Below, piece after piece: positions 31,218-41,818 of a stretch of 64,000 nucleotides of DNA; the first letter of the stretch is position 1, and every line of letters begins with the position of its first letter. The notes below the pieces were generated by a model. It did no database searches. It saw nothing but the letters and a program-made list of their open reading frames with translations, and was not told the DNA's origin. The DNA lies in the NCBI GenBank assembly GCA_943736015.1, contig OX031072.1, forward strand, positions 18,193,501-18,257,500, given 5' to 3'. The position numbers and the translations under genes were made by a program. Source of the DNA: Tridacna crocea (lineage: Eukaryota > Mollusca > Bivalvia > Cardiida > Cardiidae).

Positions 31218-31440
31218 TCTTACTATGGCAAATCAATGTAAAATAGAAAGATCCTATTCTTATTGAATTCGATAGTGAAAACTCAGATATTGCTATTTCA
31301 AAGTTATGTACTTGGGGAATAATATCTCCTTATCTGACAGTGTAGATTCAAGATCAGACTGCACGTTCTGTGCAGTCTGATCTTAATTGACACTGTCCTA
31401 CACAATGTCAGTGAGTCCCGCTTAGCAGCGTAAAGGTTAA
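31218..31440. mobile_element. Family B MITE, first of a four-element chain
   Basis: AGTGTAGATTCAAGATCAGA CTGCAC … GTGCAGTCTGATCTTAATTGACACTGTCC inside, GCAGCGTAAAGG-TTAA at right (31437-31440). The left border is worn. Confidence 0.75.
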
Positions 31441-31652
31441 TTCATTACCACATAATCAATACTTTTGACGCCCCTGAGAAAGAAGCTTTTAGAAAACATT
31501 GTGGGAAAAGGAGAAAATGCTGGTAACCAGCATTTTCTCCCTTTCCCACAATGTTTTCTACCCTTCACAAAACAAAATTCAAATTTTCAGTCACTTTTAT
31601 TTTGTCGTCGATTTGGACAAACCTTAAATTTTGTCGTTTGGTAATGCGTTAA
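31437..31652. mobile_element. Family A MITE, second of the chain
   Basis: TTAATTCATTACCACATAATC at left, perfect palindrome with GCTGGTAACCAGC, GTTTGGTAATGCG-TTAA at right. Both TTAA are shared with family B neighbours. Confidence 0.88.
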
Positions 31653-31853
31653 AGTGCTATATAAGTAAAATGAAATTTATAAGCCGATAGATAAACCCAA
31701 TTTTCGCCATTTTAAATCCATTTTTAGAGAGGTGGCTCCCTCATTATTGGACAGTGTAGATTTAAGATCAGACTGCAGGTTCTGTGTTGTCTGATCTTGA
31801 TCTAAACTTTCCGAAAGAGGTCTTTGAGTCGTGCGTAGCAGCCTCTGGTTTAA
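31649..31853. mobile_element. Family B MITE, third of the chain
   Basis: Starts at TTAA 31649-31652 and ends at TTAA 31850-31853. The palindrome is AGTGTAGATTTAAGATCAGA CTGCAG … GTCTGATCTTGATCTAAACT. Confidence 0.75.
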
Positions 31854-32090
31854 CAATTCCACACATTTTAAAAACTGTGAAAACAGGATCATTTGAAAAC
31901 ATAGTGGGAAAAGGAGAAAATGCCGGTAACCACTCTCCTTTTCCCACAATGTTTTCCATCCTAGTACAGTCAAATTTTATCATATGCTCTCAATTTGGAC
32001 AAGGAGGTGCTGGTAAACATTTTCCTCTATTACTCACAATGCTTTCTTTCTTCAAGATGGATTAAACTAGGAATGTGTGGCAATGCTTAA
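31850..32090. mobile_element. Family A MITE, decayed, fourth of the chain
   Basis: TTAA at both ends. The palindrome AACATAGTGGGAAAAGGAG … CTCTCCTTTTCCCACAATGTT has lost part of the right inner arm. The right end GTGTGGCAATGC-TTAA is family-typical. Confidence 0.7.
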
Positions 32091-32279
32091 GACGCATACA
32101 AACAACGTCTGTGTTTGTGTAGTAACAGATACGAGATTATTCATAAAACAGTAGGAAAACATCTGATAATCCTTCCGCAACTTGATTGAGTTCATATTTT
32201 TCTCACATCTGCAGCTAACAACTGAATGAATACATTATGATGTAATGGGGATGCAGAAGGCCTGCAATGCAAGGGAAAA

Positions 32280-32425
32280 GTCTGTCTGTCTGTCTGTCTG
32301 TCTGTCTGTTCTTCTTCTTCTCCCTCCCCTCTCTGTCTGATTCTCTCTTTCTCTCTCTCTCTGTCAGTCTCTCTCTGTCTGTCTCGGTCTCTTCCTCTCT
32401 CTCTGTCTTTGTCTCTGTCTCTCTC
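32280..32425. repeat. (TCTG)n and CT-rich microsatellite
   Basis: A TCTG run of about seven units followed by a long CT-rich tract with CTCTGTCT units. Confidence 0.95.
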
Positions 32426-32465
32426 TCAAGATTCTGCAGAAGTATGAATTGTGTGGTATGTAAAG

Positions 32466-32478
32466 CATTGATTAATTA

Positions 32479-32516
<38 letters not shown>

Positions 32517-32680
32517 GTGGACGCCACTTTCAACCCAATTTGAGTCATATCTCTGCAACAGCTCACATATTCAGGTATACTGGATTTCAGCTGCACTGGC
32601 CTATAGCTATATGCAGTTTCCTGCCAAAGGGCTCTCCAGAGAAAAGCCCGGAAAGTCGAACTAGGGGCCTTTAAAACAAA
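32466..32680. mobile_element. (GATT)n-tailed SINE remnant
   Basis: A GATT run (32469-32516) is followed by GTGGACGCCACTTTCAACCC, which resembles the GTTTAACGCCGTTTTTCAAC tail of the GTTTAACGC SINEs. The sequence ends in GAAAAGCCCGGAAAGTCGAAC. The tRNA head is not clear. Confidence 0.5.
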
Positions 32681-32744
32681 TAAAACAAATAAAGCATTTT
32701 TTACAGATTACTGAAGACAAGTGTCAGATTGCCTATAGTGAACA

Positions 32745-33425
32745 ATGCACATCAATGCAAGATCAGACCATTTGACAGAGTATCATTACTGATCGTATGA
32801 AACAAGCTCTACAAGTTTCAAAGATATGTGACCAATAATGTGGACTCTATCGAGAATACAAGACAAATTCAACAAAAAGCTACTTTTCCTAAATAGATAG
32901 CTCAATTTTCTTCATTTTTAATAAGCATCAATTGCTTGATGATACAAATAGTCTGTCCAAGTTTCAAAGAAAACAGTAAAGAAAAAAATGTAGACTTTAT
33001 CTCGTCGACAAATACGTAACTTTTAAACTTTAAAGGGCTATTTTTCTCTAACAAATTGTCACCGTCACCCTTTTTTGTTAAGATATTCGAATAGGGCTCA
33101 AGCTATTAAAGAAATGAGGAAATGTTGTGAAATTTAAAAGAAAATTCGACCACAAATGCAGACTTTATCGTGTAAACCAGAAATGTAATTTTTCAACTGT
33201 AAATGGCTAAATTTCCCTTACTGATTTTTTTTTTTCGAAATCAGCAGGATTTAAGCTCTTTATGATGAAAACAAACTGCATGTTTCACTAAAATCCAACC
33301 ACATATTGATTTTATCGCGTAATCAGGTAGAAGACTATCGGCCGGAGAGGCGGACGGACTGAAGGACGGACGGAAGACAGAATCCACGAAATGACATAAT
33401 TTCTGCTGGCTTTAAGCCAGTAGAG
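32745..33425. mobile_element. Element with three ~165-bp core repeats and 3' hairpin
   Basis: Diverged units carry CAAGTTTCAAAGANATG, ATGTGGACT(T/C)TATCG, AGGGCTATTTTTCTCT and TTGCTTGATGA blocks. The end has GGCGGACGGACTGAAGGACG then CATAATTTCTGCTGGC-TTTAA-GCCAGTAG, a hairpin at 33403-33423. The plan is like the elements at 38.6-63.2 kb but the sequence is unrelated. Confidence 0.55.
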
Positions 33426-33426
33426 C

Positions 33427-33656
33427 TTTACCCTTTACCTGACATGCCAATTTGAGGCCCTTCCATTTCAGCAGCAAATAAAGATATGAGGTCAAAAATA
33501 TGGACAAATGAGAATACAAATATCTTATTGAGTGGAAAACATTGTGGGAAAAGGAGAAATTGCTCGTTACGAGCAATTTCTTCTTTTCCCACAATGTTTT
33601 CAAAAGTTGTCTGCTGTTGATCCGTCAAAATGAGTATCTATGGAGTAAAGGGTTAA
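33427..33656. mobile_element. Family A MITE, subtype A2
   Basis: TTTA-CCCTTTACCTGACATGC at left, GGAGAAATTGCTCGTTACGA centre, CTATGGAGTAAAGGG-TTAA at right. The inner left half differs from A1 copies but matches the order in 55975-56194. It abuts the previous element directly. Confidence 0.85.
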
Positions 33657-34296
33657 AATAAACATTTTCATTTTCCAAGTTATTCATTCAGCATCATTCA
33701 CCAAGCGGTGACAGGAAGTTCAATAGTGGACCTTTCACATTTTATATAATTTGTACAAATACAGAATGATTTGATTTCAGGTCACAATCCACAGTACAGC
33801 GTAAATCTACACTGAAAACGAAATAAAATGAACGATGATAGATCAGGACCGATTATTTTCAGACATGCAGACAGGTGGAAATCTACGTAATACACCATCT
33901 GCTCTTTTGTCCCTTTACCACAAAATCCCGGTTTTTAACTACTCTCAGGAAGATACCCTTTGAAAATATTGTGGAAAGATAAGAAAATAATACTGGTAAT
34001 CAACATTTTCTCTTCCCCCCCTTCCCCCCCCCCCCGAACCCTCCCTATTTTTCCCTGTAAGGGATTTTTTTTTTAAATTGGGGCCCTCATTCATTTTCGG
34101 ACTTCAGATGCTTTTAATCTTTTGCTACACAATCCCGATTTTGAGGAAGGAAGCGCCAATGAAAACCTGATGGAAAAAATGAAAAAAATGGGTAATCAAC
34201 TGGCGATCAGCATTTTCTCCTTTTCTTACAATGTTTCTATCCTTTCAGTAATGAATCCCATCATATGGACCCATATGAACGCCAAAATAGAATTAT
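33657..34296. other. Stretch with one decayed family A copy
   Basis: 33911-34100 keeps CCCTTTACCACAAAATCCCG and AAAATATTGTGGAAAGATAAG next to a poly-C run (34014-34035). 34118-34250 holds another fragment (TGCTACACAATCCCGATTTTG). No gene was recognised. Confidence 0.55.
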
Positions 34297-34525
34297 TTAA
34301 CTCTTTACCGAACGACAAAATTTTAGTCTGGTCCGAATTCAAAACCGTTTCCATACGACAAAATAAATGCGACTAAAAACTTGATTTTTTTTCTGTGAGT
34401 GTAGAAAATCTTGTGGGAAAAGGAGAAAATGCTGGCTACCAGCATTTTCTCCTTTTTCCACAATGTTTTCAAAAGGCTTCTTTTACAGGGTCGTGAAAAC
34501 CAGATGTTGTTTGGGAAAGGGTTAA
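34297..34525. mobile_element. Family A MITE, full length (229 bp)
   Basis: TTAACTCTTTACCGAACGAC at left, TTAGTCTGGTCCGAATTCAA block, AATCTTGTGGGAAAAGGAG palindrome with GCTGGCTACCAGC, TTTGGGAAAGGG-TTAA at right. Confidence 0.9.
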
Positions 34526-34974
34526 GATTTTGTCTATAACCATTTTTCTTCTGCAGTGCCACGGTCTTATTGAAAGAAATCCACACAAAGTTTGTATTTT
34601 AATATAGAAAAAAAAATGAAATACATAAGTAAGAGAACTTTACCTGAACAATATGTCCTCGGGACTTGCACCGTCTGGTACCTTCTGTTTATTAGGCATT
34701 TTTGTGGAGTTTTAAGTGTTTCCTATTTAAATCCAAACTAAATGCTTCTATCACAGCGACAAAGATACCACCATACACAGTTTTCCACTTGCCACAGTGT
34801 TTTTTCTTCTTCTGAATATTATTATTGTTGTAGAATGTATCGCCTGTCTAAACTGTACACTGCCTTCTGTGCCACATTATTTTTTTGTTTTTACCCTACA
34901 AGTTTTAGAAAGGAGTATGCGAAAAAGCGAAGGAAAACAATATTAACTGCGTCCTAATCCCAGATTTTGGACAA

Positions 34975-35085
34975 TAAATAACCTAACAAAAATCCAATAA
35001 CCAGATAGTGTAAATATGGGATCGGATTGTGCGTTGCGTGCGATCTGATTTTAATCTACACAGTCCATTTAAGCTTAATGGTTAT
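34975..35085. mobile_element. Family B hairpin with altered centre
   Basis: AGTGTAAATATGGGATCGGATTG-TGCGTTGCG-TGCGATCTGATTTTAATCTACAC: the CAGACTGCAC block is changed in both arms but pairing is mostly kept. Confidence 0.6.
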
Positions 35086-35254
35086 CAGAAAAATCCTAAA
35101 GGGCTTTATAAACCCCCACCAATCACAATATTTTCCCACCGCTCCTAGAGCTACGCTAACTTGGTCCTCACCACATGAACGTATAAAACATGAATGAAAC
35201 AACATGGTTTAGTAACACTACTGTCACACGCCGTTCTGCATCATTCGAAATCCC

Positions 35255-35345
35255 TTCCACCGCCGTATGTACCAAAATTCTGGCGGACGGTACAAATCAA
35301 GATCAGACAACACAGGTTTTGAATCTATTGTACCCTCCGCTGGTA
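35255..35345. mobile_element. Family B hairpin, GCGGACGG subtype
   Basis: GGCGGACGGTACAAATCAAG ATCAGAC … TTTGAATCTATTGTACCCTCCGC; outer arms pair, centre partly deleted. Confidence 0.65.
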
Positions 35346-35359
35346 AAGCCTTTTCAAAT

Positions 35360-35581
35360 TTTAGAATGATAAAAAATTTTAGACTTGTCCAATTTGAAAG
35401 GATTTGCAAACGATAGATTAAATTTAACTAAAAGCATGAAATTTGTCTTTCGCAGAGAAGAAAACATTGCGGGAAAAGGAGAAAATACTGGTAACCAGCA
35501 TTTTCTCCTTTTCCCCCAATGTTTTCCAAAGCTCTCTAAATTAGGTTCGTTGGAAGTCGGAATAGCGTGGTACAGGGTTAA
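35360..35581. mobile_element. Family A MITE, left end lost
   Basis: AAATTTTAGACTTGTCCAAT, ACATTGCGGGAAAAGGAG palindrome with ACTGGTAACCAGC, GCGTGGTACAGGG-TTAA at right. Confidence 0.82.
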
Positions 35582-35734
35582 GCCTTGCCTATATGATAAA
35601 TATCAGTCTAAAAGTTTCAGTGAATTGTATTTCCAACTGTAGGACAAGGTCGGTTAAATGTGATATATATTATTTGGCAATAAATAGGCTATTACAGTTA
35701 TGCGTTAAGGCATTTTTTACGACCTAACTACGAA

Positions 35735-35960
35735 GCTTACTACCGATCCTGCCTGGCTCAGATTTAAGAGCAGGACAGTGACCTGGGGTCCTGCGTTCGA
35801 GCCATAATGGATCCATTTTTTTTCCATGGGAGTATCCTTAGGTAAGACATCTCAGATCCCTAACCTAGTATTGGTTAAACCCAGGAAATACAGGAATTTG
35901 TGAGCCGTCGCCATTATACAGTAAATGCGGTGGAAAACATCAATCAATCAAGTATATTGT
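35735..35960 (+). mobile_element. tRNA-derived SINE
   Basis: Head with A-box-like CTGGCTCAGATTTAAGAGC and B-box CTGCGTTCGAGCC, body TCAGATCCCTAACCTAGTATTGG, and a CAATCAATCAA tail. About 225 bp. It is in opposite orientation to the copy at 22875-23196 and its body is different. Confidence 0.7.
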
Positions 35961-36331
35961 GATGCATCGCACCTAGATTTATGATTGTTTTTTGCAGGGC
36001 GTACGTGCTCTATTCAGTTTGAACAATTGTACAGTCCAATCTTCTTCCACACCCATCATTGACCACTTCAAAATAGCTCTTTACAAAACGACAAAAACTT
36101 GGCTTGTCCAAAATTTAAAAGGTTTGCAGACGATAATTTGATTGTTCGTAGCGTTGCATTTCATTACATTTATGATGTCTCCAACACACTAAAATCAGTT
36201 TGCGCAAATGTGCTCTTTACGAATCCATTTCTCAGACAAAAAAAAAATTCATACCCTGTAGGGTAGGATATATCTAAGATCAGAACGCACATTTCTAATA
36301 GACTAATTTCATATTCTAAGTTAGATTTAGA

Positions 36332-36542
36332 TTAACCCTTTGGCTGCTTATCGCGTCTCGCTGACCTTTAGCAGACATTGTAGATCAAGATCAGACTGCA
36401 CAGAATGTGCAGTCTGATCTTGGATCTACACTGTCCGGTAAGGAGATATTATTCCCTAAACCATAACCTTGAAATAAAATATTTGGGTTATCACCATCGA
36501 ATTGAAAATTTCATTTTAGTTCTATGGCAGGATAAGAGTTAA
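36332..36542. mobile_element. Family B MITE, full-length reference copy
   Basis: TTAA at both ends (36332-36335 and 36539-36542). Termini TTAACCCTTTGGCTGC and GGCAGGATAAGAG-TTAA are inverted. The palindrome is GTAGATCAAGATCAGACTGC AC-AGAAT-GTGCAGTCTGATCTTGGATCTAC. It is the clearest evidence that family B uses the same target and terminal bases as family A. Confidence 0.9.
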
Positions 36543-36589
36543 TGGTTATAAATCGGACAAGTCTAAGATTTTGTTGACTGGTAAAGCGT

Positions 36590-36685
36590 TTTGCTCCAGG
36601 TATCAGAATGGGAATGATCTAAAATCAGACTGCATTATCGGTCTAATTTGATTTTGATCCACATTGTCCGCAAAAAAGTTATTTC
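36590..36685. mobile_element. Family B hairpin, decayed
   Basis: ATGATCTAAAATCAGACTGC ATTATCGGTCTAATTTGATTTTGATCCACATTGTCCGC. Confidence 0.55.
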
Positions 36686-36803
36686 ATTTGCAATTTGCAA
36701 TGCAATATTAAAATACAATCACACACACACACACAAAACAATGTTGCAGTCCTGAGAAAAAAATATTCTGCAGGTCTAACCTAACAATAGACACAACAGG
36801 TCA

Positions 36804-36993
36804 CGTGTTCACCAACCATTCTTGAGAATATTCTTAGTCTTATTTTCCAAGGTATTCTACATTTGTAAGTAACACAACTTCTGATTGGCTAAACCGAATG
36901 GTTTAGCCAATCAGAAATTGTGTTACTTACAAATTTAGAAAACCTTGGAGAATAAGACTAAGAATATTCTCAAGAATGGTTGGTGAATACGGG
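36804..36993. mobile_element. Family C foldback element, complete
   Basis: Arms of ~92 bp: GTGTTCACCAACCATTCTTGAG … TTCTGATTGGCTAAACCGA against its reverse complement ending AAGAATGGTTGGTGAATAC. The centre is at about 36897. Both arms carry the same AGAATATTCTTAGTCTTAT variant. Confidence 0.92.
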
Positions 36994-37000
36994 CCCTGGT

Positions 37001-37155
37001 CCCGTGTTCACCAACCATTCTTAAGAACGTTCTTTATCTTATTCTCCAGAATTATCTACAATTGTAAGTAAAACAACTTCTGATTGGCTAAACCGAATGG
37101 TTTAGCCAATCAGAAGTTTTGTAATTTACAAAAGAATATTCTCAAGAATGGGCCC
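37001..37155. mobile_element. Family C foldback element, right arm shortened
   Basis: Head-to-tail after the copy at 36804-36993 with only a GGGCCCTGGTCCC linker. Left arm with TTCTTAAGAACGTTC. The right arm is truncated after TTAGCCAATCAGAAGTTTTG. Confidence 0.9.
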
Positions 37156-37544
37156 TATGTTGTTCCTTGATATGTGCACGTTGTACAACATGATTGATAG
37201 ATTTGATTGATTTATACAAATACATGTATCTCGTTATATACAATATAATTATACTCTTGATAAACATATACAACCGTTTATAAACCAAGGGCAATAACTG
37301 TTACATGGATATTTCTGAAATGGGGGAGACCAGGGCTAGTTGGTCTGAAAATCAGTTGTTTTTTCCCCAAAAATTCTAAGAATACTATTCATTTGTGGGT
37401 AAATTTATGGCTTTTAATGTTCAGTTTAGTCAATTCTCCGACTAAAACTGTAGCTTTCCATACAGCAAATCGTAGGATTTTATCAAAATAGTAGAATTTT
37501 AAGACAAAACTTCCAGTCTGATCTTGATCTATACCGTTCTCTTT

Positions 37545-37777
37545 TTAAGTCTTTACCACACAATCCCGACTTTTAACGACCCTGGAAAAAAAGCCTTTTC
37601 AAAACATAGTAAGAAAAGGAGAAAATGCTGGTGACCAGCATTTTCTCCTTTTCCCACAATGTTTTCTACCCTTTCCAAATCAAAATTTCAATTTTTCAGT
37701 CACATTTATTTTGTCGTCTGCACATGCTTTCAATTTGGAGCAGTGAATAATAATTTTGTCGTTTGGTAAAGAGTTAA
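37545..37777. mobile_element. Family A MITE, first of tandem pair
   Basis: TTAAGTCTTTACCACACAATC at left, GCTGGTGACCAGC centre, GTTTGGTAAAGAG-TTAA at right (37774-37777), the start of the next copy. Confidence 0.9.
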
Positions 37778-38000
37778 CCCTTTACCAAACAATCCCTGGT
37801 TTTTACGACCCTGAGATAGAAGCCTATGAAAACATTGTGGGAAAAGGAGAAAATGCTGGTAACCAGCATTTTCTCCTTTTCCCACAATGTTTTCTACCCT
37901 GCTGGAATCAAATTTCAATTTTGATTTACGTTTATTTTCTTGTCTGCAAGTGCTTTCAATTTGGACCAGTCTAAAATTTTATCGTTTGGTAAAGGGTTAA
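37774..38000. mobile_element. Family A MITE, second of tandem pair
   Basis: TTAACCCTTTACCAAACAATC at left, ACCCTGAGATAGAAGCC block, perfect palindrome, GTTTGGTAAAGGG-TTAA at right. Same orientation as its partner but a different subtype, so this is two insertions rather than one duplication. Confidence 0.92.
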
Positions 38001-38650
38001 GACATGCCTTCAACCTAGGAATCTTTCTGGGTTTCAGATGATTGTATTTTCGGCCGTGAAAAAAAGGGGCGACTTGATATTTTGATCTTTATAGGGTTAT
38101 CCCTTTTCTCGGCAACAAGTAAGAACTGAAGCATCTGGAAATAACAAATTTAATATGGAACTGGAATAACGGGGTTCGTCTTTAGCAAGTAGGCCTTTGA
38201 AATACTGTGAGGAAAATGAGATAATGCTCCTTTTTCTAAAAATTGTACAAATCTATTACTTCATGTTTGTTTACATACAATATTGTTAGGTAAAAGTTTA
38301 ATCGGATAATTCGACTTGATGAAACGTCTGGGAGTAAAACCACATTTTCTATCGCTTATATAAGCCACTGTTCTAGATTACTGGCTTTTAACTGGTTCAT
38401 TTGTCCCATTCCCGATGATGCCAACAGAAGAATATTCAACGTACTGAAAGCACTAGAAAAGAGCCTATGGAGAAAAATAAGTTTATCTGTACTGAAAGAC
38501 CCTTTCTAAGCTGGAGGTGTACAAGAGAAAATTCCCTTTTCTCTGCTGAAATGGTTTCTTTGAATAAAGAATCTTCTCTTAATCCTATACAAAAAAAAAC
38601 ACGTGTTTTAAAGCCCTTCAGGATAAAAACCTTCCAAAAACGTCAAAGGA
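38001..38650. other. Stretch with nothing recognised
   Basis: No repeat or gene was identified. A 73-codon open frame (38467-38688) has no protein similarity I can name and runs into the next element. Confidence 0.45.
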
Positions 38651-41041
38651 AACAAAAGGACCATGATGATCCTATATCGCTCACCTGAGTACTAAGCAGT
38701 AAAGGTCTACAATGAAGATAAATACCAAATATCAAAGTTCAAGGCCAAATAATTCTGACAGGGTATGTAACTGACCAGAAAACATTTTCTTCTTTTCCGA
38801 AATTGCTTTCACAGCCTTTCATATTCAGGGTCATTGAAAGTCAGGATTGTATGGTGATTGAATTAACTTGGGAGGCCAGGCACTAATTTCCTGGTCAAAG
38901 TGGTGGTCGAATGACAGATTAAAACATCATTCGCTCATTGGTAAGACACAAAGGTGACTTGTCTCAGTAACTTTTGATCAAATGTCAAAGGATGTTAGCT
39001 GAGACAGTAATCAAGCCAGCGCAAACTGGGAACCTTAGACCAACAGCTCACGACATTACTGACTGATCTATCGAGGCTCAACAAGTCCAGTATTTGAAAG
39101 GTAACCCCTTTTTCTGTGATACATCTTACAGAAGAAAATTGTATCAAAAGACTATCCTAAGGAAAACATGTTTGAAGTTTCATAAATGCCAAGGACTTTA
39201 GAAGATATCCGTCAAGGTGGATGGATGGGCAAACTGACTGTAATTGGTCCATAATGAAATTATGGATTTAGTCCCCTTTTTTGATGACATGAAATAAAAT
39301 CAAATAACTATTGTCCGTCTCTTAACAAGATGAAGTTTAATCACATTTCGTCCTGTAGTGAAAGAGATGTTGGTCCCAGGATCTTCGTATCGTATTTGGT
39401 AGAGGTCCACCAGAAGATGCTACATATGAAATATCAAAACTCTACGACTTTCAGTTTTAGAGATTTTTTTTTTTTTTTGACTTTCCTTCTTTCTTCCTAT
39501 GTTCCGAACTTCTGACCCCCGGGGCCAGTTTGAACCCCAGGGACATCATTTGAACAGATTTGGTAGAGATCAACTAGCAGATGCTACATACCAAATAATT
39601 ATCAAAGCTCTACTCCTTCTTGCTTCAGAGAAGAAGATTTTTAAAGTATTCCTTCTTTATTCCTAATTCCTTCTTTGTTCCTATGTTTCAAACTTGTGAC
39701 CGCCGGGGCGGGGCCAGTTTTGACCCCAGGGACATCATATGAACAATCTTGATAGAGGTCTACTAGGAGATGCTACATACCAAATATCAAAGCTCTGCAC
39801 CTTTTAGTTTCAGAGAAGAATTTTAATTTTTTCCTTCTTTGTTCCTATGTTTCAAACTTGTGACCCCCAGGGCGGGCCAGTTTTGACCCCAGGATCATTA
39901 TATGAACACTCTTGGTAGAGGTCCACTAGGAGATGCTACATACCAAATATCAAAGCTCTGCATCTTCTAGTTTCAGAGAAGAATAATTTTTAAGAAATTT
40001 CTTTTTTTGTTCCCGTTTCAAACTTGTGACCCCCGTGCGGGGCCAGTTTTGACCCCAGGGGAATCAAATGAACAATCTTTGTAGAGGTCCACTAGGAGAT
40101 GCTACATACCAAATATCAAAGCTCTGCACCTTTTAGTTTCAGAATTTTATTTTTTTCCTACTTTGTTCCTATGTTTCAAACTTGTGACCCCCGGGGCGGG
40201 GCCAGTTTTCACCCCAGGGGCATCATATGAATACTCTTGCTAGAGGTCCACTAGGAGACCAAATATTAAACCTCTGCATCTTGTAGTTTCAGAGAGGAAG
40301 AATTTCAAAGTTTTCTTTTTTGTTCCTATGTGTCAAATTTGTGACCCCGGGGGGGGGGGGGGGCGGGGCCAAGTTTTGGCCCAAATTGCATCTTATGAAC
40401 AATCTTGGTAGAGATCCACTAGGATGATACTACATACCAAATATGAAAACTCTTCGCCTTCTAGTTTCAGAGAAGAAAAACATTAAAGTTTTCCTTTTTG
40501 TTCCTATGTTTTAAACTTGTGACCCCCGGGGCGGGGCCATTTTGACCCCAAGGGCATCATCTGAACAGTCTTGGTAGAGGTCCACTAGGAGATGCTACAT
40601 ACCAAATATTAAAGCTCTGAACCTTCTAGTTTCAGAGAAGAAGATTTTTAAACTTTTCCGTCTTTGTTCCTGTTTCAAACTTGTGACCCTCGGGGCGGGG
40701 CCAGTTTTGACCCCAATGTCATCATATGTACAATCCTGGTAGAGGTCCACTAGGAGATGCTACATACCAAATATCAAACCTCTACACCACCTAGTTTCAG
40801 AGAAGATTTTCAAAGACTTTGCTTCTTTTTTCCTTTTGGTGTCCTTTGCAATCAGAGGTATGGCTGGAATTCAATCTCTTGAACAACTTTAGTAGAACTT
40901 TACCAAAGAAACATCCCTGCCAAGTTTCATCAAGATTGGCCCAGTGGTTTAGGAGGAGAAGATGTTTAAAGAAATTGTGGACGACGGACATTGGGCGATC
41001 ACAAAAGCTGACCATGAGCAATTCGTGCTCAGGTGAGCTAA
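38651..41041 (+). mobile_element. Tandem-core element E1 (core type A), HINE-like
   Basis: Head AACAAAAGGACCATGATGAT then CGCTCACCTGAGTACTAAGC. After a left region containing a decayed family A insert (about 38770-38875), about nine ~165-bp core units begin near 39390, each with GGTAGAGGTCCACTAGGAGA, ACATACCAAATATCAAAGC, TTTCAGAGAAGAAGATTTTTAAA, and GTGACCCCCGGGGCGGGGCC. A conserved 3' domain follows (CCTGCCAAGTTTCATCAAGA, GTGGTTTAGGAGGAGAAGATG, GGACGACGGACATTGGGCG), then a GAGCAATTCGTGCTC hairpin and AGGTGAGCTAA. No protein is encoded; open frames are translations of the repeat. Confidence 0.82.
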
Positions 41042-41104
41042 AAATGCTGGTAAGCAGTATCTTCTCCTTTCAATTGAATGCATGATTTTTACGTTCATTA
41101 TACG

Positions 41105-41270
41105 TTGTGACAGCACCTTTAGAAGTCGAGCGGGTAGAGGACTTGAACGTAGGGATCGGATCGCTGGTTCAAGTCCAAGCATCGGTCAAATCTCTGTCTG
41201 AGGACTAATGACAGTCTTTGCAAGAGGATCAATGTCTCTCTTGCAGCTGATCGTTGCTTTGAGAAATCTA
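41105..41270 (+). mobile_element. tRNA-derived SINE head
   Basis: GTCGAGCGGGTAGAGGACTTG resembles an A-box region and CTGGTTCAAGTCC a B-box, 33 bp apart. The body that follows matches no other copy here. A tRNA gene is unlikely because the acceptor stem does not close. Confidence 0.5.
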
Positions 41271-41818
41271 AGAAATGCTTGGGATCAACTTGGACCTTTT
41301 ATATTTTTGTCCATTCAAAATCTTTGAAAGACCCTTTGCTCTCTGTGAATGCCTCATTTTTAAAAAGTGGTAGGTTCAGGTAAAAAAGTAAGTTTTAGGG
41401 ACAAATCTATGAAAAAGCTGGTGTGCCCCATAGAAGCCACATTTTCAGTTCAATACTTTCGAAAATAATGGTCAGAACATTGGTGGTCTGGATAATCAAA
41501 TAAGTAAAACATAATAATAATGGTCACTTCTTTTAAAATCCTTCTGCTCATTCTAAAAGCCATATTTCCAGTCATACACTCTTGAAATTTGGTCAAAATC
41601 TTTTATCTTTGATACGGCTTCAGAAAAGTTTGAAAATAGGTATTGAATAAAAAAATATGTCACTTGCACAAGTCTTTAGCCTTAGATAAAAACAGTTAAG
41701 CAAAGTTATAATGCCAGAGGGGGATAATATTTACTATGGTAGAAATTTATGGTTTATTTCACAGATCTTTCCCATATGATCCTGTGTTATAAGTGCAGGT
41801 TTGTTAAAAAATATAGAT

